7,317 bases of DNA from an uncultured Clostridium sp. (GTDB taxonomy: Bacteria; Bacillota; Clostridia; Clostridiales; Clostridiaceae), in the NCBI GenBank assembly GCA_934777095.1, contig CAKVNP010000101.1, positions 1 to 7,317 on the forward strand, in the 5' to 3' direction. Below are positions 1 to 7,317 of the stretch, piece after piece. Made by a program: the position numbers and the translations under genes. Numbering within the stretch: the first letter of the stretch is position 1; the number at the start of each line of letters is the position of its first letter. Below the pieces are notes generated by a model. It was not told the DNA's origin. It saw only the letters and a list, made by a program, of their open reading frames with translations, and ran no database searches.

Positions 1-2250
<2,250 letters not shown>

Positions 2251-2253
2251 CTA
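2251..2253 (-). other. Nonsense codon TAG replacing a conserved Trp (TGG) in GH1
   Basis: The context reads [18 protein letters not shown], whereas GH1 proteins have YGGWxxREIxxDF. A single G-to-A change of TGG gives TAG. The frame remains open for about 750 codons after it. Confidence 0.88.
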
Positions 2254-2614
2254 ACCGCCATATAAATCTTGTAAGTGCTGTGGTAAATCCCAGTGATATA
2301 AAGTAATTATTGGTTTTATATCATACTTTAATAATTCATCTATTAAGTTTTCATAAAACTTTAGACCTTCTTCATTTACTTTTCCTCTACCATTTGGATA
2401 TATACGAGTCCATGCAATAGAAAATCTATACGCCTTTAATCCCATTTCAGCCATTAAAGCTACGTCTTCTTTATATCTATTGTAATGATCTACTGCTACA
2501 TCTCCATTTGTATTTTTATATGTTGTACCAGGCTTTTTAGTATATATATCCCATATACTTTCACCCTTGCCATCTTGATCCCAGGCACCCTCAACTTGAT
2601 ATGCCGCTGATGCT

Positions 2615-2619
2615 GCCCC
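2615..2619 (-). other. Frameshift site: G5 run where G6 is expected
   Basis: The minus strand reads TTATGGGGGCAGCA. The upstream frame from the ATG at 2663 gives ...DDFLW then GQHQ, while the GH1 sequence [11 protein letters not shown] lies one base out of register. One extra G would join them as [11 protein letters not shown]. The in-frame ATG at 2620-2622 is just the shifted Trp codon, and it has no ribosome binding site. Confidence 0.85.
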
Positions 2620-2670
2620 CATAAGAAATCATCTCTAAACTTATCTAACTTCTCATATATCATTTTCTCA

Positions 2671-2676
2671 TCTCCC
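2671..2676 (-). promoter_or_regulatory. Ribosome binding site deciding the GH1-EIIC start
   Basis: GGGAGA on the minus strand lies seven bases before the ATG at 2661-2663. It fixes the true N-terminus upstream of the frameshift and argues that the ATG at 2620-2622 is not the native start. Confidence 0.75.
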
Positions 2677-2694
2677 TTTGTATCTTATGAAACT

Positions 2695-2723
2695 AGTATA
2701 ACTTATAATTAACACAAAAGTAA
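2695..2723 (-). promoter_or_regulatory. Possible promoter for the GH1-EIIC gene
   Basis: A good -10 box TATACT (2695-2700) has TTACTT (2718-2723) 17 bases upstream, a poor -35 match. It lies about 32 bases ahead of the ATG in the 150-base gap after rpiR. This would let the gene be expressed apart from the regulator and would be a natural place for RpiR control. It is a by-eye call in AT-rich DNA. Confidence 0.35.
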
Positions 2724-2777
2724 TCATTTACACAACTAAAAAAACATGTCACATCTTTTATAATTTACTCCAAAAAT

Positions 2778-2792
2778 AAAACATCTTGTTTT
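2778..2792 (-). terminator. Weak hairpin after the RpiR gene
   Basis: The minus strand reads AAAACA-AGA-TGTTTT followed by ATTTTT, 21 bases past the rpiR stop codon. The stem is six base pairs with only one G-C pair, so it could be a leaky terminator or attenuator between rpiR and the GH1-EIIC gene, or chance. Confidence 0.35.
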
Positions 2793-2813
2793 TTATTAGT
2801 TCAAAATATACTT

Positions 2814-3542
2814 TTAAATTGTATATTGGTTATATAGCTTCTTACCAATCCTCTCTATCATATATAAGACCGGCAGCTGTGTAGTTATATCGCTATAATT
2901 AGCTTTAACCTGCTGAACATAATAAGGCAGATTTAAATTAGATATTTTAGCTATAGTACAATTTTCAGTATTAGTTATACTTGCGATTATACATCCCTCT
3001 TGTTTAAATCTTATAATATTTTCTACAGTGGTTTCTGTTTCTCCTGATACTGATAAAGCAATTACTAAACATTCATCATTACATTTGAAATTTTTAGAAA
3101 AAAAAGGATCATCAATATGCACTGCAAATTTTCCTATTGCAGAAAAATATCGCGCAGCATATTTGCATAATATACCAGAAGAGCCAACCCCAACAAATAT
3201 AATAGTATTAGAGGTTTCTACTAATTCACAAAGTTTTTCTAAACGCTCATCTAAATGACTATTTTCGATATTCTTCAAAAAATTAATTATTTCGGAAGTA
3301 TCATCACTAACCTTTTTAATATTATTTTCTTCGATATACATTTTAAATTTTAATTTAAATTCCGAAAATCCATCACAATTTAACTTCTTACAAAATCTTA
3401 AGATAGTAGTAGTAGATACATGCGCCTCTGCTGCTAATTCTCGTATTCTCATATATATTACTTTTTTACTATTATTCATTATATATTCGTATAAAGATAG
3501 TTCTAAATTATTTAAGCTTTGTATAACCTCATAACTAAACAT
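2814..3542 (-). CDS. RpiR/MurR-family transcriptional regulator with SIS domain
   Basis: A 242-residue DNA-binding regulator, the usual size for this family. The N-terminal HTH_6 domain covers about residues 1-75, with the helix-turn-helix near 33-53 (IRELAAEAHVSTTTILRFC). A SIS phosphosugar-binding domain spans about 113-205, with GVGSSG at 118-123 and the phosphosugar-loop motif SVSGET at 164-169. Family members sense sugar phosphates, so its ligand is plausibly the 6-phospho-sugar made by the adjacent PTS/GH1 system. The start is ATG at 3540-3542 with GAGGTG four bases upstream. It lies 57 bases downstream of the ROK remnant and 150 bases upstream of the GH1-EIIC gene, all on one strand. 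The reading frame is intact, unlike both neighbours. Whether it represses or activates cannot be seen. Confidence 0.93.
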   Translation of the reverse strand: MFSYEVIQSLNNLELSLYEYIMNNSKKVIYMRIRELAAEAHVSTTTILRFCKKLNCDGFSEFKLKFKMYIEENNIKKVSDDTSEIINFLKNIENSHLDERLEKLCELVETSNTIIFVGVGSSGILCKYAARYFSAIGKFAVHIDDPFFSKNFKCNDECLVIALSVSGETETTVENIIRFKQEGCIIASITNTENCTIAKISNLNLPYYVQQVKANYSDITTQLPVLYMIERIGKKLYNQYTI

Positions 3543-3599
3543 TTTTCACCTCATCCAATGTTAAATACTAAACTTTATATTTAATTATTAGCACACTAT

Positions 3600-4186
3600 T
3601 TATGCAATTTCAGCATTTATTATTGCTCCTAATATATTTGCATCATTATTATATTTACACTTCTCTATTTGTGTAGTAATAAAGTCTGCTTCAAAGTATT
3701 TAATACAAGTTTCCCTATAAGCTTCTTTTACCTTAGTAATAAACCATTGTTCTTCTGATATTCCTCCACCTATGCATATAATTTCAGGATTATATAAAAC
3801 AATGCTGACAACTTTGTGTTTTGAGCATTTCCTATTTTAAACTCACACAATCCTGCAGACTTGGCATCATTTATTGATGCTACTTTTTTGTTAGTTCTTT
3901 TACTTATTTCATAGTTTATATTAGTTCCATACATTATTTGTACATTTGGTGCTGCATAAGATTTAACCTCTGATTCCTCACTAATAAGGCCTGGTGCACT
4001 TACACCAATTCTATCTATTTCATCAATATTATCTATCTGCTCGCATATATAATCATAAAATTCATCTTTTGTATCAAATTTAATAGTTTTAACTTTCCAT
4101 TTTTCTTTTATATTATATTCCTTATCTACTAATGCATATTTGATATAAGTTCCACCTATATCTATGCCTAAATTATATTTACTCAT
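3600..4186 (-). pseudogene. ROK-family sugar kinase, internally deleted and frameshifted
   Basis: The start is the ATG at 4184-4186, with AAGGAG seven bases upstream. The first 125 or so residues are a normal ROK N-terminus: the phosphate-binding DIGGTYIK at 9-16, SAPG at 63-66, and the catalytic Asp107 in INDAKSAG. The frame then ends at a TAG (3770-3772) after 138 residues. A different frame, from about 3835 to the TAA at 3600-3602, encodes a typical ROK C-terminus, IVLYNPEIICIGGGIS to NILGAINAEIA. The centre is missing: the GTGxGG loop, the ExGH segment and the Cys-rich zinc motif. Joined, the two parts give about 195 residues against the family's roughly 290-300, so about 100 residues are gone. 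The product would have been a glucokinase-like enzyme for the sugar freed by GH1. As it stands it cannot be active. Two 14-bp operator-like motifs precede it. Confidence 0.88.
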
Positions 4187-4227
4187 AAATTTACTCCTTA
4201 CTTTTTATAATTCTTTATATCTATCTA

Positions 4228-4241
4228 TAAATACATGTTTA
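4228..4241 (-). promoter_or_regulatory. Candidate LacI-family operator, proximal copy
   Basis: The minus strand reads TAAACATGTATTTA, fitting TAAACRYGTRTTYA with no mismatch. It is 42 bases upstream of the ROK start and directly abuts a second copy. LacI-family operators are palindromes of about this size. Assignment to the adjacent repressor is an inference. Confidence 0.55.
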
Positions 4242-4255
4242 TGAATACGTGTTTA
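4242..4255 (-). promoter_or_regulatory. Candidate LacI-family operator, distal copy
   Basis: The minus strand reads TAAACACGTATTCA, matching the copy at 4228-4241 at 12 of 14 positions and abutting it, so the two are exact 14-base neighbours. They sit in the 92-base gap between the lacI stop codon and the ROK start. Confidence 0.55.
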
Positions 4256-4278
4256 TAAATGGATACAATTCACACTTA

Positions 4279-5319
4279 TTACAAACCTTTACATGTTTGA
4301 CGCAAAGTCAACTTAACTGGAACTTCATAATATGCAGAAACATTAATATCTTTTTCAATGGAAGAAATAAGTGAATTTACAGTTATTTCTGCCATTTCTG
4401 CAAGCTCCATTTTTATTGTTGTTAATGGCGTATCTAAGTATTTACATTCTTCAATATCGTCAAACCCTATTACAGATATATCATCTGGTACCCTTAGTCC
4501 TAACTCTTTAATTGCTCTTATTGCACCTATTGCTATCTTATCATTAGAAGCAAAAATAGCCGTTACATTTGTATTTTTTAATAATAATTTTTTAGCTGCT
4601 TTATATCCCTCTTCTTCAAGAAACTTAGAATTAATAATTAACTCTTTATTTATAGGAATATTGAAATCTTCTAAAGCCTTTTTATATCCCCTAATTCTTT
4701 CTATTGCTGAATACTTTTCTAAGTCTCCAGTAATATGTGCAATATTTTTATGATTTAAATTAATTAAATACTTTGTTGCATTATATGCACCATTAAAATT
4801 ATCTGAATTTACAATGATACATTTGCTATTAGTCTCGTACAGCCTTACATCTTGATCAATTAAGGCAACTTTATATCCATCATCAATCAATTTATCAACT
4901 ACTGGTTCCCTACTATTTTCACCAATTAATATGCCTCCAGAAATTGTTTTATTACAAAAACACTCTCTAATTTCATCATATCTTGCTGCATTATGTATAA
5001 TATGCACAAGAACTTTGTATCCTTTTTCACTGGCAGCTTCAATTACAGAACTAGTAAATTCCAAATAATATGGACTTTTCGTAATTCTATTTTTAATTGT
5101 GTTTTTATTATCTACTATATCAACAATAAAAAGGCCAATAATTCTATTTTTATATCCTGCAAGCGTTCTAGCAGGTGCATGTGGAACATAATTATATTCT
5201 CTTATTACCTTTAAAACCTTTTCTCTAGTTTCCTCTGGGACATTAGGATAGTTATTCACAACTCTAGATACAGTACTTCTTGAAACACCTGCTATTTTAG
5301 CGATATCATTACTATTCAT
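4279..5319 (-). CDS. LacI-family transcriptional repressor
   Basis: A 346-residue protein when started at ATG 5317-5319. This start has GAAGGAG six bases upstream and places the helix-turn-helix at residues 5-24 (DIAKIAGVSRSTVSRVVNNY), as in the family. A longer reading from 5376 adds 19 residues, has no good ribosome binding site and would run through the operator motif, so it is rejected. The hinge lies near residues 47-58 (HAPARTLAG), and the periplasmic-binding-protein-like sugar-sensing domain follows to the C-terminal TLRQTCKGL. It is not CcpA by sequence. It leads the ROK-rpiR-GH1-EIIC row and is likely its local repressor, responding to a sugar of the pathway, and probably autoregulated through the motif in its leader. 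The effector is unknown. Confidence 0.94.
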   Translation of the reverse strand: MNSNDIAKIAGVSRSTVSRVVNNYPNVPEETREKVLKVIREYNYVPHAPARTLAGYKNRIIGLFIVDIVDNKNTIKNRITKSPYYLEFTSSVIEAASEKGYKVLVHIIHNAARYDEIRECFCNKTISGGILIGENSREPVVDKLIDDGYKVALIDQDVRLYETNSKCIIVNSDNFNGAYNATKYLINLNHKNIAHITGDLEKYSAIERIRGYKKALEDFNIPINKELIINSKFLEEEGYKAAKKLLLKNTNVTAIFASNDKIAIGAIRAIKELGLRVPDDISVIGFDDIEECKYLDTPLTTIKMELAEMAEITVNSLISSIEKDINVSAYYEVPVKLTLRQTCKGL

Positions 5320-5339
5320 CCTTTTCTCCTTCAATTTAT

Positions 5340-5353
5340 TAAACACGCGTTTA
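5340..5353 (-). promoter_or_regulatory. Candidate LacI operator in the lacI leader (cre-like)
   Basis: The minus strand reads TAAACGCGTGTTTA, a perfect TAAAC-N4-GTTTA inverted repeat, 20 bases upstream of the lacI ATG. It shares TAAACRYGTRTTYA with the two sites ahead of the ROK gene, suggesting autoregulation. With the two preceding bases, TGTAAACGCG also resembles a CcpA cre box, so catabolite control is an alternative reading. Confidence 0.6.
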
Positions 5354-5387
5354 CAATACAAATAATTACTTTTCAATATTTTAATCG

Positions 5388-5400
5388 TTTACTTTGTAAA
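5388..5400. repeat. Short inverted repeat TTTAC-TTT-GTAAA upstream of lacI
   Basis: A perfect five-base-pair inverted repeat in the gap between the galactanase terminator and lacI. Its half-site (GTAAA/TTTAC) resembles those of the operator motif but the spacing differs. It may be a regulatory site near the lacI promoter, which I could not place; no other structure stands out in the surrounding stretch 5401-5523. Confidence 0.3.
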
Positions 5401-5523
5401 TTTTTTCAAATAATCCGTTTTTTACTATGAGTATTACTATTCTATAATCGCTATTTCAGATTTTCCTATTAATTATCTTCTCTAAACTTCCCCTTTATAT
5501 AGTATCATTACTCTTATAATAAG

Positions 5524-5580
5524 AAAGCTACGAAAATCATTAAACTAGCTGTTATAAGCTCATTTGATTTTTGTAGCTTT
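5524..5580 (-). terminator. Long hairpin after the galactanase gene, probable terminator
   Basis: Arms AAAGCTAC (5524-5531) plus AAAATCA (5533-5539) pair with TGATTTT (5565-5571) plus GTAGCTTT (5573-5580). This gives a 15-bp stem with one opposed pair and a 25-base loop. It starts nine bases past the GH53 stop codon. The minus-strand tail is TTTCTTATT; the plus-strand tail is TTTTATTAT, so it could end transcripts from both directions. Confidence 0.7.
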
Positions 5581-5589
5581 TATTATATA

Positions 5590-6543
5590 TTAATCTATAA
5601 ATGCATCTAATGCTTTTGAAGGTTTCCCATCACTTCGCCAGGCACTTAATTTATATTGGCTCCAGTTAAATGCTCCTTCAGGCTCCCAATAAAACACACC
5701 TAATCCTTTTCCTTCTGGAATTTCTCTTACTCTTTGTATTACTTCTTTTAACATATTATAAGTATCTTCTACCTCTGTATCTTCTCCCCCTATTTCGCAG
5801 ACCATTACATCCTTGCCATATCGCTCTATATATTCATTTAGATTATTCATTAAATTTTCTATTGTTTCTTTGTAATTTTTTTGAACCCAATACGGATAAT
5901 AAGATACACCAATTACATCATATTTCCCGCCATTAGCTTGATGTTGATCAAAGAACTGTATAAATCTATTTCTATCATCACCCTGATCAAGATGTATTAT
6001 TACCTTTGTATTAGGAAATATATCCTTAACAGCATCATACCCACTATTTAAAAGCTGTGAAAGCTGGCTGAAATTTTCAGTCTTTCCTTCAGGCCATAAC
6101 ATTCCACCTGGTATTTCATTACCTACCTGTACCCATTCTGGATATATATCCTTTTCTTTTAATGCACTTAATACTTCCACAGTATGATTATAGACATCCT
6201 GAACTAATTCTTCAAAACTATGATCTTTCCATGCCGCAGGCTTAAATTGCTTTTCCGGATCTGCCCAATAATCACTATAATGGAAATCTATCATTAATTT
6301 AGAGCCCATATCTTTAGCACGCTTAGCCATTTCTACTACCTCTTCTTTACCACAGCGTCCATCTTTGGGATTAACCCATACTCTTAATCTGATAGAATCT
6401 ATTCCATGACTTTGTAGTATCTTAAGACACTCTTCTTCTTCACCATTATCATTATAAAATTTATAACCTTCATCCTCCATCTGCTTAAGCCAGCCTACAT
6501 CTGCACCTTTTGCAAAACATGTTTCTTTATTATTCTCATTCAT
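5590..6543 (-). CDS. GH53 endo-beta-1,4-galactanase (arabinogalactan endo-1,4-beta-galactosidase), no signal peptide
   Basis: A 317-residue single-domain glycoside hydrolase of family 53, which cuts beta-1,4-galactan, the side chain of pectic arabinogalactan type I. The domain begins at once (FAKGADVGWLKQ, from residue 10) and runs to the end. The acid/base is E143 in VQVGNEIPGG and the nucleophile E250 in MVCEIGG. Other conserved stretches are IRLRVWVNP (51-59), DFHYSDYWADP (86-96), GVSYYPYW (212-219) and FYWEPEG (284-290). There is no hydrophobic signal sequence, whereas secreted bacterial galactanases have one, so this enzyme probably works in the cytoplasm on imported oligosaccharides. 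The start is ATG at 6541-6543 with AGGAG eight bases upstream. It is its own transcription unit, closed by a hairpin before lacI. The frame is intact. Confidence 0.92.
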   Translation of the reverse strand: MNENNKETCFAKGADVGWLKQMEDEGYKFYNDNGEEEECLKILQSHGIDSIRLRVWVNPKDGRCGKEEVVEMAKRAKDMGSKLMIDFHYSDYWADPEKQFKPAAWKDHSFEELVQDVYNHTVEVLSALKEKDIYPEWVQVGNEIPGGMLWPEGKTENFSQLSQLLNSGYDAVKDIFPNTKVIIHLDQGDDRNRFIQFFDQHQANGGKYDVIGVSYYPYWVQKNYKETIENLMNNLNEYIERYGKDVMVCEIGGEDTEVEDTYNMLKEVIQRVREIPEGKGLGVFYWEPEGAFNWSQYKLSAWRSDGKPSKALDAFID

Positions 6544-6569
6544 ATTTCTCTCTCCTAATTAAACCATGT

Positions 6570-6575
6570 ATTATA
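6570..6575 (-). promoter_or_regulatory. Likely -10 box of the galactanase promoter
   Basis: A perfect TATAAT on the minus strand, 26 bases before the GH53 start codon, which leaves a short leader containing the AGGAG site. The -35 position (6593-6598, CTAAGT) is poor, hinting that an activator may be needed. The inverted repeat TGAAA-TT-TTTCA at 6600-6611 lies just upstream. Confidence 0.5.
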
Positions 6576-6659
6576 CTAAAATACTACCAGTTACTTAGGT
6601 GAAATTTTTCAGTAATTTTATTTAATTCTAGTAAAATATTATACTTTCATATTATTTTT

Positions 6660-7316
6660 TTAAATATCCACAGGAAGTATTATTATAAACTCACTGCCTA
6701 AGTCAACTTCACTATTTACATATATCTCTCCACCGTGAAGTGCTATAATCTGCTTAGTTATTGTAAGTCCAAGTCCACTTCCACCTTTTTGTTCAGAATT
6801 TTCATCTACAACTTGATTAAATCTATCAAATATTATTTTTTGATTCTTTTCACTAATTCCTATTCCATTATCTTTTATAATTATTTTTACTTTGTCAGCT
6901 AAGTCCTGTACTAATACCTCAATCAAACCACCTTTAGGTGTAAATTTAACAGCATTACTAACTAAATTTATAATACATCTTTCTATATCAAATTTATCAC
7001 ATCTAATTTGCTTTTCTTCTACGTCAGTATCAAAAATTAATTCAAGACCATTTTCCTCTATATAATCTTTCATATCAAGAACTGTTTCTTCTACCAAATA
7101 AACTATATTCACACTTTGTTTATTTAATATATAGTTATTATTTTCAATTTTTGTATAGTCAATTAAATTATTTATCAGACTTAATAATCTATTGCAATTA
7201 TTATTCATTATATCCATATAATGAGAAAGCTTTTCATTAGGTATAACTTTATCATTATTAATAAATGATTTTATTAACTGATTTATACTGCTCAATATAT
7301 TTAAAGGAGTTCTAAG
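6660..7316 (-). CDS. Sensor histidine kinase, C-terminal part (cut by right window edge)
   Basis: This is the kinase core of a two-component sensor. The frame is open to the window edge and begins with LRTPLNILSSINQL, the region just after the phosphorylated His of the H-box (S-H-E-LRTPLN), so the His lies only a few bases outside. The dimerisation helices continue to about LSLINNLIDYTKIE. The ATPase domain follows with the N-box (CIINLVSNAVKFTPKGG), G1 box (DNGIGIS), F box (IFDRFNQV) and G2 box (GGSGLGLTITKQI), all intact, ending FIIILPVDI. No receiver domain follows. An apparent TTG start at 7293-7295 is internal. The sensing domain and any partner regulator are outside the window, and a link to the sugar locus cannot be shown. 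A strong terminator is not evident in the 116-base gap downstream. Confidence 0.93.
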   Translation of the reverse strand, partial: LRTPLNILSSINQLIKSFINNDKVIPNEKLSHYMDIMNNNCNRLLSLINNLIDYTKIENNNYILNKQSVNIVYLVEETVLDMKDYIEENGLELIFDTDVEEKQIRCDKFDIERCIINLVSNAVKFTPKGGLIEVLVQDLADKVKIIIKDNGIGISEKNQKIIFDRFNQVVDENSEQKGGSGLGLTITKQIIALHGGEIYVNSEVDLGSEFIIILPVDI

Positions 7317-7317
7317 C

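Noticed and set aside
2251..2253. TAG read as pyrrolysine or another programmed recoding signal
   Set aside because: The position is a conserved Trp far from the active site, there is no downstream element I can recognise, and the gene also has a frameshift.
2251..2622. A stand-alone 123-residue GH1 protein
   Set aside because: Its ATG is an out-of-frame Trp codon with no ribosome binding site, its end is a nonsense codon, and GH1 sequence continues on both sides.
3770..4186. A short functional 138-residue ROK-like protein
   Set aside because: The rest of the kinase is present downstream in another frame, and the fragment lacks the sugar- and zinc-binding centre.
4358..4753. Plus-strand open frame of 131 codons
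   Set aside because: It lies antisense inside the clearly coding lacI gene, shows no family resemblance and is a composition shadow.
5320..5376. Longer lacI start at 5376
   Set aside because: It adds 19 non-family residues before the helix-turn-helix, lacks a good ribosome binding site and would overlap the operator motif.
6605..6659. Terminator for the histidine kinase gene
   Set aside because: Only A/T-only five-base stems can be drawn (for example AATAT with ATATT), which is expected by chance in this composition.
7293..7295. TTG as the start of a short 211-residue histidine kinase
   Set aside because: The frame is open through LRTPLN just upstream to the window edge, so the gene is simply cut by the window.

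Overview
The window is very AT-rich. Its codon use, strong purine-rich ribosome binding sites (AAGGAG, GGGAGA) and gene families point to a low-GC Firmicute, most likely a Clostridium of the butyricum/beijerinckii type; this placement is an inference from style, not a database result. Every gene I can support lies on the minus strand, so transcription runs from high to low coordinates.

In order of transcription the window holds: the C-terminal part of a sensor histidine kinase cut by the window edge (6660-7316); a signal-peptide-less GH53 endo-beta-1,4-galactanase (5590-6543) followed by a long hairpin (5524-5580); a LacI-family repressor (4279-5319); a ROK-family sugar kinase that has lost its middle (3600-4186); an RpiR/MurR-family repressor with a SIS domain (2814-3542); and a giant open frame (2663 down to the window edge) in which a GH1 6-phospho-glycosidase continues without a stop codon into a lactose/cellobiose-type PTS EIIC permease. 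The EIIC runs off the left edge.

The logic is a beta-galactoside or beta-glucoside utilisation locus. The PTS would import and phosphorylate a disaccharide, the GH1 domain would split the 6-phospho-disaccharide on the cytoplasmic face, the ROK kinase would phosphorylate the released sugar, and the GH53 would shorten galacto-oligosaccharides. LacI and RpiR proteins would sense the sugar or sugar phosphate. GH1 residues S433, W434, K440 and Y442 match the phosphate-binding and Trp signature of 6-phospho-beta-galactosidases, which fits the neighbouring galactanase.

The two most notable points are (1) the in-frame GH1-EIIC fusion, a hydrolase joined to the cytoplasmic N-terminus of its own transporter, and (2) its decay: the fusion carries a one-base frameshift in a G run near its start and a TGG-to-TAG nonsense codon at residue 138, and the ROK gene has an internal deletion of about 100 residues plus a frame change, while both regulators are intact. 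Three copies of a 14-bp palindrome-like motif, TAAACRYGTRTTYA, one in the lacI leader and two abutting ahead of the ROK gene, are good candidates for the LacI operators.

The non-coding gaps are 2664-2813, 3543-3599, 4187-4278, 5320-5589 and 6544-6659. None exceeds 300 bases, and I see no tRNA, rRNA, CRISPR array, riboswitch or insertion sequence in them.
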